Below, piece after piece: positions 26,815-36,715 of a DNA stretch of 64,000 nt; positions within the stretch are counted from its first letter, which is position 1; the number at the start of each line of letters is the position of its first letter. Origin of the DNA: Tangfeifania diversioriginum (GTDB taxonomy: Bacteria > Bacteroidota > Bacteroidia > Bacteroidales > Prolixibacteraceae); the NCBI RefSeq assembly GCF_900141875.1, contig NZ_FQZE01000027.1:1-64000 (forward strand), given 5' to 3'. The position numbers and the translations under genes are program-made. The notes under the pieces are model-generated. The model made no database searches, was not told the origin of the DNA, and saw nothing but the letters and a program-made list of their open reading frames with translations.

Positions 26815-27636
26815 ATGTTTAAAAAAGTGAGAAATATTAGTTTGGCAGTTATCGCTTTGGTTATTGTTTCGTCGTGCAGCGATTACAACACAATACTGAA
26901 GAGTACTGACTATGAATTTAAGTACAAGAAAGCTGTTGAATATTACGAAGATGGAGAATACGCCAGGGCAGGTACACTTTTTCAGGAACTTGTGAATATC
27001 TACCGCGGGACCAGCCGGGCTGATCAGATATACTACTACTATGCCAAAAGCATGATGGGCCAGCAAGATTATTTGATGGCCAAACATTATTTTCAAACAC
27101 TGCTGAAAGAATTTCCCGGAAGTGATTTTGCCGAGGAAGCCCAGTATATGGTAGGATACACTTCCTATCTTTTATCGCCTAAACCACGGCTCGATCAGGA
27201 AGTGACACACGAAGCAATCGATGCACTTCAGCTTTATATAAACCTTTACCCGTACAACGAAAAGGTTGACGAGGCCAACAGGCTTATCGACGAATTGCAG
27301 AACAAACTGGTTTACAAATCATACCTTAACGCCAAATTGTATTACGATTTTGAAAACTACAAAGCCGCTGTAATTGCAATAGGGAACAGCCTGGAGGAAT
27401 ATCCTTTCAGCCAGTACCGCGAAGAATTGAAATTCATGCTCCTTAAATCGAAATACCTGTTGGCCATGAACAGTGTGGAGGAGAAAAAAGAAGAACGACT
27501 TTCGGATGCACTCGATGAATATTTCGCTTTTGTGGATGAATTTTCTGAGAGCGAACACCGGAAAGAAGCAGATAAATTTTACGAAGAAGTAGCAGATTTA
27601 TTGAATTATAACGAAGAACAAACGAATATTAATTAG
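26815..27636 (+). CDS. bamD: Outer-membrane assembly lipoprotein BamD
   Basis: A 273-residue lipoprotein of the BAM complex, which inserts beta-barrels into the outer membrane. A short hydrophobic signal ends in the lipobox VSSC, so it is anchored by its N-terminal cysteine. It is followed by TPR-like helices (YYEDGEYARAGTLFQELV, YLMAKHYFQTLLKEFPGS). Length is normal. The start at 26815 is favoured because a -7 promoter element overlaps the codons before it. It leads the cluster with the omega-like subunit gene 3 bp downstream. Confidence 0.93.
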   Translation: MFKKVRNISLAVIALVIVSSCSDYNTILKSTDYEFKYKKAVEYYEDGEYARAGTLFQELVNIYRGTSRADQIYYYYAKSMMGQQDYLMAKHYFQTLLKEFPGSDFAEEAQYMVGYTSYLLSPKPRLDQEVTHEAIDALQLYINLYPYNEKVDEANRLIDELQNKLVYKSYLNAKLYYDFENYKAAVIAIGNSLEEYPFSQYREELKFMLLKSKYLLAMNSVEEKKEERLSDALDEYFAFVDEFSESEHRKEADKFYEEVADLLNYNEEQTNIN

Positions 27637-27639
27637 GAA

Positions 27640-27975
27640 ATGGATTATAAAAAAACAAAAGCAGCCCAAACGACAATTCCCCGCGATTTGGATCTTTTAA
27701 CAAAAGAAACCGGGAACATTTATGAAACGGTTATGATTCTGGCTAAACGGGCAAACCAGATTTCTTCTGAACTCAAAGAAGAGTTAAACCAGAAATTGCA
27801 GGAGTTTGCATCGTACACCGATAACCTGGAAGAGATTTTTGAAAACAGGGAGCAAATTGAAATCTCAAAATTTTATGAACGTCTTTCAAAGCCTACATTA
27901 ATTGCCTTTGAAGAGTTGAAAGAGGGACAGATTTACCATCGTAACCCTTCGCGAGAAAGCAAGCAAAAAATTTAA
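27640..27975 (+). CDS. RNA polymerase omega-like subunit (Rpb6/RpoZ family)
   Basis: A 111-residue protein with the Bacteroidota omega-like pattern: IPRDLDLLTKETGNIYETVMILAKRANQIS (conserved NIYE..MILAKRANQI region, about 25-42). Omega helps assemble and stabilise RNA polymerase. The rest is helical and charged. It starts 3 bp after bamD and lies 12 bp before coaBC; the same neighbours occur in many Bacteroidota. Sequence similarity to classical RpoZ is weak, so the context carries much of the call. Confidence 0.8.
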   Translation: MDYKKTKAAQTTIPRDLDLLTKETGNIYETVMILAKRANQISSELKEELNQKLQEFASYTDNLEEIFENREQIEISKFYERLSKPTLIAFEELKEGQIYHRNPSRESKQKI

Positions 27976-27987
27976 CAAACAGCGCCC

Positions 27988-29189
27988 ATGCGGCTCGATG
28001 GTAAAAAAATAATACTGGGAATAACCGGAAGTATAGCTGCCTACAAAGCAGCTTTCCTTTTGAGGCTTTTGGTAAAAGAGGGCGCAGAAGTGCAGGTGGT
28101 TATTACGCCCGCCGGCAAAGAATTTATAACTCCCGTAACTTTATCGGCACTCTCAGGCAAACCCGTTATCAGCGAATTTTTTGGCTCTGATGATGGCACC
28201 TGGCATTCCCATGTTGATTTGGGACTTTGGGCCGATGTACTGCTGATTGCACCTGCCACCGCAGCAACCATGGGAAAAATGGCCGGCGGCATTGCCGATA
28301 ACATGCTGGTTACTACTTATCTTTCGGCAAAATGCCCGGTTTTTGTAGCGCCCGCCATGGATCTCGATATGTATAAACATCCGTCAACACAGAAAAATAT
28401 TTCTGTTTTGAAAGATTTTGGATGTTGCATTATTGAACCGGGAGAGGGCGAACTGGCCAGTGGTCTCGAAGGAAAAGGCCGCATGGAAGAACCCGAAAAT
28501 ATCCTGGAGACACTGGTTGATCATTTCAATCAAAAAAAAAACTGCTGAATAAAACATTTCTTGTTTCGGCAGGCCCCACATTCGAAAATATTGATCCCGT
28601 AAGATTTATCGGAAATTATTCGTCGGGCAAAATGGGATATGCCATTGCCGAAGAACTTGTTGGACAGGGCGCTGAGGTTATTCTGGTTTCGGGGCCGGTT
28701 ACGGTTTCTACGAGCAAAAAAGGAGTTCGGGTAATTCCGGTAAATTCGGCAAAAGAAATGTACGATGCCTGCGTGCATTATTTTCCGCAAAGCGACGGGG
28801 CTGTCATGGCAGCTGCGGTGGCCGATTTTACACCCGTAAAACCGGAAAATGTAAAAACCAAACGCGGCAATGAAAACTGGAAAATAGAATTGACACCCAC
28901 CCGCGACATCGCAGCGGCTTTGGGAAAAATGAAAAAAAGCAACCAGCTGCTGGCAGGCTTCGCGCTCGAAACCAACGACGAACTTGAAAATGCAAAAAGG
29001 AAACTGGATCGTAAAAATTTAGATTTCATTGTGCTGAATTCATTGAACGACAAAGGGGCCGGTTTCGGGGGCGATACCAACAAAATTACCATCATCGGGA
29101 AAAACAATAATCAACAGCATTTTGAGTTAAAGACTAAGAAAGAAGTAGCGGCCGATATTGTGGAAATGATGGTCTCACTTCTGCGTTAG
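27988..29189 (+). pseudogene. coaBC: coaBC with a frameshift at a run of ten A
   Basis: CoaBC makes 4'-phosphopantetheine from phosphopantothenate and cysteine in coenzyme A synthesis. The first part, 27988-28548, is the decarboxylase (GITGSIAAYK; His75 in SHVDLG; APAMDLDMY) and stops just after ten A at 28532-28541. The synthase part continues in another frame (LVSAGPTFENIDPVRFIG ... NYSSGKMGYA) to 29189. Its essential N-terminus lies before its first ATG at 28632, so it cannot be a separate complete gene. With 11 or 8 A the whole reads as one protein of about 400 residues. The pathway is essential, so polymerase slippage or a homopolymer sequencing error are both more likely than real loss. 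Confidence 0.85.
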
Positions 29190-29244
29190 CGGGTGTGTTT
29201 TTCCCGTCAAATTTTTATATTTTTATCGCTTGAAGGAGGTTTTT

Positions 29245-30150
29245 ATGAAGAAAACAATCTTATTATTGTTTGTCCTGTTTTCATCAATAGCGTTGTATGC
29301 ACAGGAACTTCGCTGCAATGTTACCGTTTCGGCACAACGCATTCAGGGAGCCAATCGTCAGCTTTTCCGTACCATGCAATCTGATATTTACGAGTTCATG
29401 AACAACCGGAAATGGACGGAACATGCGTTTACGTACGATGAAAAAATCAGGTGCAATATTCTTATCCGCCTCGACGAACAGATCTCGGCCGATGAGTTCA
29501 AAGGCTCCATACAGGTGCAGTTAACCCGGCCGGTTTTCAACTCAAGCTACGAAACTACCGTGCTGAATATTAAAGACAACGATTTTCGCTGTACCTATCA
29601 GGAGTTTCAGCCGTTAGAATTCAACGAAACATCAAACCGCGATAACCTGACCAATATTCTCGCTTTTTATGCCTATGTAATTCTGGGTTTCGATTACGAT
29701 ACTTTTTCGCCCGAAGGAGGAACGCCCTATTTTGAGAAAGCCCAGGCCATTGTGAACAATTCGCAGAATGCGCGAGAGCAGGGCTGGAAAGCTTTTGAAA
29801 GTGAAAGAAACCGTTACTGGCTCATAGAAAATGTGCTGAACAAATCCTACTCGGCATTCCGCTCGTGTATGTACACTTACCACCGTCAGGGGCTCGACAT
29901 TATGGCCGAAAAACCAGAAGAGGGAAGGGCCAATATTGCCGAATCTTTACGTGATATTCAAACGGTTTTCCGCCGTCGCCCTTCGCTTTACATCCTGCAA
30001 ATGTTTTTCGATGCCAAAGCCGACGAGCTGGTCAATGTGTTTTCAAAATCATTCCCGGATGAGCGCAACCGTGTTATGGCAATCCTTGAAGAAGTTGATC
30101 CGTCCAACGGTAGCAAGTACGAAAAAATCGCCGAAAGCGAAGGATTTTAA
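29245..30150 (+). CDS. DUF4835 family secreted protein
   Basis: A 301-residue protein with a signal peptide ending near YAQELRCNV. It belongs to the DUF4835 family, found between coaBC and recN in Bacteroidota; function unknown. The sequence QELRCNVTVSAQRIQG near the start and FYAYVILGFDYDTFSPEGG in the middle are characteristic. A strong Shine-Dalgarno site AAGGAGG (29233-29239), rare in this phylum, lies 5 bp before the ATG at 29245. This sets the start and rules out the TTG at 29230. Confidence 0.88.
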   Translation: MKKTILLLFVLFSSIALYAQELRCNVTVSAQRIQGANRQLFRTMQSDIYEFMNNRKWTEHAFTYDEKIRCNILIRLDEQISADEFKGSIQVQLTRPVFNSSYETTVLNIKDNDFRCTYQEFQPLEFNETSNRDNLTNILAFYAYVILGFDYDTFSPEGGTPYFEKAQAIVNNSQNAREQGWKAFESERNRYWLIENVLNKSYSAFRSCMYTYHRQGLDIMAEKPEEGRANIAESLRDIQTVFRRRPSLYILQMFFDAKADELVNVFSKSFPDERNRVMAILEEVDPSNGSKYEKIAESEGF

Positions 30151-30161
30151 TCCAGTCTGTT

Positions 30162-31817
30162 ATGCTGACCAAACTGACTGTAAACAATTATGCACTAATT
30201 ACCCGCCTGGAAGTTGAATTTCATAGCGGGTTGAATTCTGTGACCGGAGAAACAGGTGCCGGGAAATCAATTATTTTGGGCGCACTCGGGCTGATTTTAG
30301 GTAACCGCGCTGATTTGTCGGCGCTGAAAAACAGCGACGAAAAATGTATTGTGGAAGGCACATTCCGCATCGGACAGTATAAGCTGGAACCCTTTTTTGA
30401 AAAGTATGATCTGGATTACGACACGGCAACCATCTTGCGGCGCGAAATTACACCGTCCGGGAAATCGCGGGCTTTTATTAACGATACACCCGTAACCCTG
30501 AAAGTTATACGCGAGCTGGGATTGCAACTCATCGACATTCATTCGCAACACCAAAACCTGGAACTGGGAAATCAGAAATTTCAACTCAACCTGGTAGATA
30601 CTGTTGCCGGGTCAGGAAAAATTTTGGGTGAATACAAAAAACTTTATACCGAATTTATTAACCTTCAAAAAGAGCTGAAAGAAGTGACTGAAAAATCGGA
30701 AAAAGCAGCCGCCGATCTCGATTATTTTCAGTTTCAGTTTGAACAGCTCGAAGAGGCCGGATTACAGGAAAACGAGCAGGAAGAGCTGGAAGCTGAATTG
30801 GAAAAACTCACCCATGCAGGAGAAATAAAAGGCGCTTTTCTGGAAGTACAGCAACTGCTCGACGGGGAACAGTTTTCGGTCATCCAAAACCTGAAAGAGG
30901 GTTACAAACGCATTTCCGCTATCCAGGATTTTATGAATGAATTGGAAGAGCTTGCCAGGCGACTGGAAAGCTGCCAGATAGAATTGGAAGATATTCTGGA
31001 TGAAGCCGAAATGCTTGCCGGAAAAATTGAACACGACCCGGTGCGCATTGAGCAGGTGAACGAAAGGCTGAATCTGATTTACAGCCTGCAACAAAAACAT
31101 CACGTGGCAACGGTGGGAGAGCTGCTGGAGTTGAAAAATTCTTTTGAAGAAAAAATTGCGCAGGTCACCGGTTATGATGATGAAATAAAAAAACTGGAAA
31201 AAGAGCTGGCAGATACACGGGAACAACTGCAGAAAAAAGCTGCTGAACTCAGTTCTGTCAGGAAAGGTTCTTTCCGGAAAATTGAATCCTCGGTTTTGGC
31301 AGATTTGAAACAACTGGGCATGCCCAAATCGAAATTTACTGTTCAGCACGAAACCCTGTCGGAATTTACACCTTCGGGTATCGATTCGGTGGCTTTCCAC
31401 TTTAGCGCCAATTCAGATGTTAAACCGGCAGAAATATCCCGGATTGCCTCGGGCGGCGAAATGTCCAGGCTGATGCTGGCCATAAAAAACCTGTTGCGCA
31501 CTTCAAAAGCGTTGCCCACTGTTATCTTCGATGAAATCGATTCTGGTGTTTCCGGCGAAATCGCCCTGAAAATGGGAACTATTCTGAAAGCATTTTCTGC
31601 ATCCACACAAATCATAAATATAACCCACCTACCGCAAATTGCCGCCAAAGGCGATGCTCATTTTGTGGTGTACAAATACGAGGAAGGCGGGAAAACTTTT
31701 ACTTCCGTAAAACAGCTCGAAGAAAAAGACAGGGTAGAAGAACTGGCCAAAATGGTGGGTGGAGAAACGGTTACCAAATCAACCTTAATCACTGCCAGGG
31801 AGCTGCTTAAAAATTAA
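30162..31817 (+). CDS. recN: DNA repair ATPase RecN
   Basis: A 551-residue SMC-like protein for double-strand break repair. Walker A is GETGAGKS (29-36), long coiled coils fill the middle (about 150-370), and the C-terminal ATPase half has ASGGEMSRLMLAIK and VIFDEIDSGVSG (signature and Walker B). It lies 11 bp after the DUF4835 gene and closes the bamD-recN cluster. Length is normal. Confidence 0.96.
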   Translation: MLTKLTVNNYALITRLEVEFHSGLNSVTGETGAGKSIILGALGLILGNRADLSALKNSDEKCIVEGTFRIGQYKLEPFFEKYDLDYDTATILRREITPSGKSRAFINDTPVTLKVIRELGLQLIDIHSQHQNLELGNQKFQLNLVDTVAGSGKILGEYKKLYTEFINLQKELKEVTEKSEKAAADLDYFQFQFEQLEEAGLQENEQEELEAELEKLTHAGEIKGAFLEVQQLLDGEQFSVIQNLKEGYKRISAIQDFMNELEELARRLESCQIELEDILDEAEMLAGKIEHDPVRIEQVNERLNLIYSLQQKHHVATVGELLELKNSFEEKIAQVTGYDDEIKKLEKELADTREQLQKKAAELSSVRKGSFRKIESSVLADLKQLGMPKSKFTVQHETLSEFTPSGIDSVAFHFSANSDVKPAEISRIASGGEMSRLMLAIKNLLRTSKALPTVIFDEIDSGVSGEIALKMGTILKAFSASTQIINITHLPQIAAKGDAHFVVYKYEEGGKTFTSVKQLEEKDRVEELAKMVGGETVTKSTLITARELLKN

Positions 31818-31848
31818 CAAAACTGAAATCAATCTAAACCTGTATATT

Positions 31849-33213
31849 ATGATTTTTGTAAAACCGATCTTATTTTCCTTCCTTGTTTTGGTGGTTTTTT
31901 CCTGCAGTAAGTCAACGGAAGAAAAAGCAGAACAGCCCAATTTTATTGTGTTTATTGCCGATGATGCCGCCTGGAATGATTGCGGACCTTACGGAAACGA
32001 AAACATTAAAACACCCAATATCAATAAGCTGGCGGAGGAGGGCCTTGTTTTCGACAATGCATTTTTAACTACCAGTTCGTGCAGCCCGAGCCGGTGCAGC
32101 ATTTTAACAGGCCGCTACCCGCACAGTACCGGCGCACCCGAATTGCACCAACCTCTGCCGGCCGATCAGGTTTTGTTTGCCGGCGAATTGCAGAAGGCCG
32201 GATATTACACTGCAGTTGCCGGTAAATATCACATTGGCCCAAAGAGAGCGGAGTTCGACAGTATTTACGGTGGAAGTCCCAGTGGATGTGAATTTTGGGT
32301 GGAAGCCCTCCAAAACCGCCCAAAGGATAAACCTTTCTTTTTGTGGCTGGCTGCCCTTGATCCACATCGTGCTTACCAGCCAAATACAATTCCTGAGCCG
32401 CACCAGCCTGAAGATGTTATTGTTCCGCCTTATCTGCCGGATAACGATTCCACCCGAAAAGATTTGGCGTTGTATTACGATGAAATTTCGCGATTGGACA
32501 ATTATCTGGGGAAAGTGATGGCAGAATTAAAAAATCAGGGCGAGGATGAAAATACAGTCGTCATTTACATGAGTGATAACGGACGTCCTTTTCCACGCGC
32601 AAAAACCCGTATGTATGACAGTGGTATAAAAACCCCGTTTATTGTCCGCTGGCCGGATAAAGTGAAGAAAGGAAGAACTGATGCATTGGTTAGCTCTATT
32701 GATATTGCTCCCACATTTTGCGAGCTGGCCGGCACCGGAATTTCTGAAACTTTTCAGGGATTTTCTTTTGCTCCGGTATTGGAAGATTATTCAGCCAAAA
32801 CCCGCGAATACATTGCAGCTGAACACAACTGGCACGATTATCAGGCCCATGAGCGCGCTGTCAGAAACACGCGTTTTCTTTATATCCGGAATTCGTTTCC
32901 ACAACTGAATGCTTCGCCGCCGGCCGATGCTGTACGAAGTATTACTTACCAAAAAATGATTGAATTGTACGAAGCAGGAGAATTGAATGAAAATCAACTC
33001 GATTGTTTTATCGCTCCGCGGCCTGCCGAAGAATTATACGATGTGGTGAAAGATCCGTACCATTTTAACAATCTTGCTGAAAATTCCGATTATAAAAATG
33101 AACTGCAGGAGATGAGGTTGCTTCTCAATAACTGGATTTCAGCGTTTAACGATTCCATCCCTCAAAACCCAACTCCCGATAAATTTGACCGGTGGACGGG
33201 TGAGAGTTTGTAA
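31849..33213 (+). CDS. Sulfatase (formylglycine-dependent, S1 family), lipoprotein
   Basis: A 454-residue arylsulfatase-fold enzyme. The active-site signature is C-S-P-S-R (Cys78-Arg82, in SSCSPSRCSILTGR), whose cysteine becomes formylglycine. Metal ligands Asp38-Asp39 (IADDA) and the MSDNGRPFP motif are present. An N-terminal signal with lipobox VFSC (Cys19) indicates a lipoprotein. It probably desulfates host or algal glycans; the substrate cannot be told. It lies 31 bp after recN with no polysaccharide-utilisation genes beside it; a matching sulfatase-activating enzyme must be encoded elsewhere. Confidence 0.92.
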   Translation: MIFVKPILFSFLVLVVFSCSKSTEEKAEQPNFIVFIADDAAWNDCGPYGNENIKTPNINKLAEEGLVFDNAFLTTSSCSPSRCSILTGRYPHSTGAPELHQPLPADQVLFAGELQKAGYYTAVAGKYHIGPKRAEFDSIYGGSPSGCEFWVEALQNRPKDKPFFLWLAALDPHRAYQPNTIPEPHQPEDVIVPPYLPDNDSTRKDLALYYDEISRLDNYLGKVMAELKNQGEDENTVVIYMSDNGRPFPRAKTRMYDSGIKTPFIVRWPDKVKKGRTDALVSSIDIAPTFCELAGTGISETFQGFSFAPVLEDYSAKTREYIAAEHNWHDYQAHERAVRNTRFLYIRNSFPQLNASPPADAVRSITYQKMIELYEAGELNENQLDCFIAPRPAEELYDVVKDPYHFNNLAENSDYKNELQEMRLLLNNWISAFNDSIPQNPTPDKFDRWTGESL

Positions 33214-33228
33214 TGTAAGTAAATGAAT

Positions 33229-33257
33229 CCGTCAAGCGGCTCCAGGCCGCTCGACGG
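33229..33257. terminator. Hairpin between convergent sulfatase and protease genes
   Basis: CCGTCAAGCGGC (33229-33240) pairs with GCCGCTCGACGG (33246-33257) at 11 of 12 positions with a 5-nt loop. It lies between two stop codons on opposite strands and has no long U-run. It may end transcription on both sides or be a REP-like palindrome. Confidence 0.55.
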
Positions 33258-33278
33258 ATATAAAGATAGTGCTGAAAA

Positions 33279-36200
33279 CTATTCCACCTCAAAACCTTCC
33301 GGGCGTTTCCATTTAACAGGTGCCGGTGGTTCGGGCTGGCGTTCAAATTCATCTTTTTTGAGCATCTCAAGTGCCACTTCAATGGCTTTTTCAAGCTGTG
33401 GGTCTCTTCCTTCCAATACCAGTTTCGGGTGCTGAATCACTTCAATGTCAGGAGCAATTCCATCGCCTTCAACGGCCCATTCGCCGTTTACATCGAAGAA
33501 TCCACCGCGGGGGGCAACCATTCGTCCACCATCGATAAACGGCGGGGTGTCCCAGGTACCAACTAATCCGCCCCACGTGCGTGTTCCCACCAGCGGACCG
33601 ATCTCTTTTGCACGGAACATGTAGGGCAGCAAATCTCCACCCGAACCGGCACGTTCGTTAATCACCATCACTTTTGGGCCCCAGATTCCGGCCATTGGCG
33701 TGGTCCACGGGATATTATCCCCGGCTTTGCTGTTGAAATAGCCAAGCAGCGTGCGCGCCATCACGTCAATCATGTAATCGGCAGCCGAGCCGCCGCCGTT
33801 ATTCCGTTCGTCAATAACAACTCCTTTTTTATCCTGTTGGGCAAAGTAATACCGGTTAAAATTGGCAAAGCCACCTCCGCTGGTGTTGGGAAGATAAACA
33901 TAGGCCAGTTTCCCATCCGAAAGTTCTTCCACTTTTCTCCGGTTATTTTCCACCCAGCTTACATTTCTGAGTTGCCCTTCGTTAGCAACTGGTTTTACAG
34001 TTAATTCGCGGGCATCTTCAAATGCTGGTGAAGAATTGACTTTTATCCGGATGGTTCGCCCGGCGGTTTGCTCGAAAAAGCTGTACGGATTGGCAGGCGC
34101 TTTCAGTTCTTTTCCGTTTACAGCCAAAAGATAATCGCCTTCCTGAATTTCCAGTCCGGGTTGGGTCAGTGGAGCTTCCAGTCCGGGGTTCCAGCTTTCA
34201 CCGGTGTATATTTTTGAAATTTTGTAGAAACCGTTTTTTTCCTCAAAATCGCACCCCAGCAATCCTACCGGAACACGGTCGATGTTGGGCATATCGCCAC
34301 CCGAAACATAGGAGTGGCCAATGGAAACCTCGCCGCTTAAAATGTCAACAACATAATTTAAATCGGTGCGGTGACGTACATGCCTGATCCAGGGAGAATA
34401 CCATTCGTAGATTTTATCCCACGGTGCACCGTGTACATTATCCACGTACAGGAAATCGCGCATGTAGCGCCAGGCTTCCCTGAAAATCTGTTCGTACTCG
34501 GCCTGCGGATCAACCTTTATTTTCAGGTTAGTTTCCAGCTGGCCGTTTCCGTTTTGAGGTTTGGCTTCCGTGCCGGCAATACGCCACGATCCTCCTTTCT
34601 GAAAAAGGATATTGTTGCGGTCGGCTGAAGTTACCGCGGTGCGGATGCCTTCGATGAACGGCTCGGCTTTGTTGTCTTTTAAATTGAATTTGTGCAGCGT
34701 GAACCCACTCTGGTTGGGAATACTTTCGCCCACAAATACCGAGTTCTCAGGATCTGCTACCAGCCCGGTGTAATTCCGGTTGGGCATATTTAAAGCAATA
34801 GTCCGTGCTGCAAGCCCTTCTGTGTCAATTTTTACGATTGTTTCTTCTTCTTTCTCTTTTTGTTTGTCTTTGTCTGTTCCGTTTTTCTCGTCTTCATTTT
34901 CATCCGCATTTTCTTCTTCCTCTTTTTCAGCTTTTTCTTCATCGCTTTCGGGAAGCAGTGGTGAAGGTTCATCTTTTGCAAGAATGAGGCAATACAAGCT
35001 GCGGGTAACATCAGGATCGTATGAACTCATATCGAGCCAGCCGGTGTTCAGCCCGTAATCAGTGCTGGCCAGGAAATAGAGGTATTTGCCGCTTTCGTCC
35101 CATACCGGAGAAATTACATCGGCCATGCCATCGGTCAGCTGAATATTTTCGCCGGTTTCAATATTGAATGCAAAGGCTGCTTTGTAGCTGTTTTTCAGCT
35201 GGCGTGCATAAGCTATCCATTTACTGTCGGGCGACCAAACCGGGTTCATCGAGCGGTTGGGATGCGCAAACATGTCGGTGTCCACTTTTTTTACTTCGCC
35301 ATTTTCAAGGTTGATGAACCAGATGTTATAATCGGTGTCGGTATATACAATTTTTTCACCATCCGGTGACCAGTCGGGTTTGAAATAAAAAGTTGGGTTT
35401 TTCAGTTCGTAGTTTTTCTGATTTTCACCAAACTGGTCGGCAACAATCAATTTGTACTCTCCGCTTGCATCGGAAAACCAGGCTACTTTATCGCCTTTTG
35501 GCGACCAAACCGGATATCGATCGGCTACCCCGGGTGTATTGGTGAGGTTTCGCCACGAGCCTTCTTCTTTCGGAACTGTAAATATTTCGCCCCGGTATTC
35601 AAAAACAGCCCTTTTCCCGGTAGCTGAAAGGTTAGGATTACTGAGATTTTCTCCCGAAACATTTTCCCATCGTTGCCGCGAAAAATTGAGGTCGCCTTTT
35701 ACATTTATCACCAATTGTTTCGATTCACCGCTTTCAGGATTAAGTATGTGCAGGTAACCACCCTGCTCGTAAACAATGGCATCGGCGCAGGCATCCAGAC
35801 TTTTTACATCGAACTGTGCATGAGTAGTATGCTTTTTTTCTTCTTTGGTTTCCGGGTTGAACGACCAGATGTTACTGGCGTAATCGCGTTCAGAGAGGTA
35901 ATATACTTCTTTGCCAAACCAGACTGGATCGAGGTGCCGTTCATTGTCAGGCTGCGGAGTGCGAATCAGCTCTTTTGTTTTTAGGTCCACAATCCAGATG
36001 GACATGGCCTGCCCGCCGCGGTAATTGCGCCATTCAGGATCCCAAAATGTAATTGGAACATAAGCAATGGATTTTCCGTCAGGCGAAATCTCGCCAAAGG
36101 CAGCACGTGGAATTTCGAGGGCAGCGGGCATTCCGCCATTCATCGAAACTTTATATAATTTGTTGGTTTGTGTTGGTTGTCCTTCGCGCGAAGAGCGAAA

Positions 36201-36560
36201 AATGATTTCACCTTGGGGAGTCCAGCCCTGCACGTAATCGCCCCCGGGATGCCAGGTCAGCCGGCGTGGCGAACCTCCTTCGGCCGGGATGACATAAACG
36301 TCGGTGTTGCCGTGATACTGGCCGGTGAAAGCAATCCAGTTTTCATCGGGCGAGAAGTGGGGCAGTGATTCTTCTCCTTCGTCGGTAGTCAGTCTTATGG
36401 CATCGCCACCCTGGCGACTTACTTGCCAGAGATCGTTTGCATAAACAAATACGATATTTTCAGTTGAAATGGTTGGCTGGCGAAGCAGTTGTGTTCCCTG
36501 CGACCAGACTTCGGGAATAAAAAACAGCAGTAAAAAAAGGAGACTTGTAGAATATTTCAT
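33279..36560 (-). CDS. Tricorn-type protease (S41 family C-terminal domain)
   Basis: A 1093-residue exported protease. A signal peptide (about 1-20, ending VWSQG) is followed by WD/TolB-like propellers with repeated D-x-W-x-F/P-D-G motifs (about 40-500). Next come a very acidic/lysine-rich linker (about 525-560), a PDZ-like part and a C-terminal S41 core. The likely nucleophile serine is in ERAGSGGDLLPY, with NNGGGSAADY before it. Tricorn homologues degrade peptides to small fragments. The linker of almost only Glu, Lys, Asp and Asn is striking. It is monocistronic and converges on the sulfatase. Confidence 0.92.
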   Translation of the reverse strand: MKYSTSLLFLLLFFIPEVWSQGTQLLRQPTISTENIVFVYANDLWQVSRQGGDAIRLTTDEGEESLPHFSPDENWIAFTGQYHGNTDVYVIPAEGGSPRRLTWHPGGDYVQGWTPQGEIIFRSSREGQPTQTNKLYKVSMNGGMPAALEIPRAAFGEISPDGKSIAYVPITFWDPEWRNYRGGQAMSIWIVDLKTKELIRTPQPDNERHLDPVWFGKEVYYLSERDYASNIWSFNPETKEEKKHTTHAQFDVKSLDACADAIVYEQGGYLHILNPESGESKQLVINVKGDLNFSRQRWENVSGENLSNPNLSATGKRAVFEYRGEIFTVPKEEGSWRNLTNTPGVADRYPVWSPKGDKVAWFSDASGEYKLIVADQFGENQKNYELKNPTFYFKPDWSPDGEKIVYTDTDYNIWFINLENGEVKKVDTDMFAHPNRSMNPVWSPDSKWIAYARQLKNSYKAAFAFNIETGENIQLTDGMADVISPVWDESGKYLYFLASTDYGLNTGWLDMSSYDPDVTRSLYCLILAKDEPSPLLPESDEEKAEKEEEENADENEDEKNGTDKDKQKEKEEETIVKIDTEGLAARTIALNMPNRNYTGLVADPENSVFVGESIPNQSGFTLHKFNLKDNKAEPFIEGIRTAVTSADRNNILFQKGGSWRIAGTEAKPQNGNGQLETNLKIKVDPQAEYEQIFREAWRYMRDFLYVDNVHGAPWDKIYEWYSPWIRHVRHRTDLNYVVDILSGEVSIGHSYVSGGDMPNIDRVPVGLLGCDFEEKNGFYKISKIYTGESWNPGLEAPLTQPGLEIQEGDYLLAVNGKELKAPANPYSFFEQTAGRTIRIKVNSSPAFEDARELTVKPVANEGQLRNVSWVENNRRKVEELSDGKLAYVYLPNTSGGGFANFNRYYFAQQDKKGVVIDERNNGGGSAADYMIDVMARTLLGYFNSKAGDNIPWTTPMAGIWGPKVMVINERAGSGGDLLPYMFRAKEIGPLVGTRTWGGLVGTWDTPPFIDGGRMVAPRGGFFDVNGEWAVEGDGIAPDIEVIQHPKLVLEGRDPQLEKAIEVALEMLKKDEFERQPEPPAPVKWKRPEGFEVE

Positions 36561-36665
36561 GGTTTCTTTGTTTAATGAAATTAGCTTAATGCAAAATATA
36601 AAAGTTATTTGTAAAACATATCCTGTTAATATTACAGCGTTTTGGCGAAGTTGATCAAAAAACCA

Positions 36666-36695
36666 TAAAAAAAGGCCTTCTTGCGAAGACCTTTT
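36666..36695 (-). terminator. Terminator of rplS
   Basis: On the minus strand GGTCTTC (36690-36684), loop GCAA, GAAGGCC (36679-36673) with one mismatch, followed by a T-run. It lies 21 bp after the rplS stop. Confidence 0.85.
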
Positions 36696-36715
36696 TAAAA
36701 TATCCTGTTGTTTTT

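Noticed and set aside
28632-29189. A separate coaB gene starting at the ATG at 28632
   Set aside because: The essential VSAGPTFENIDPVRFIG segment lies before this ATG, so such a protein would not fold; a frameshifted coaBC explains it better.
32681-33213. Sulfatase and GH95 as one polysaccharide-utilisation locus
   Set aside because: They are over 20 kb apart with core genes between and no SusC/SusD pair, so a shared locus is not supported.
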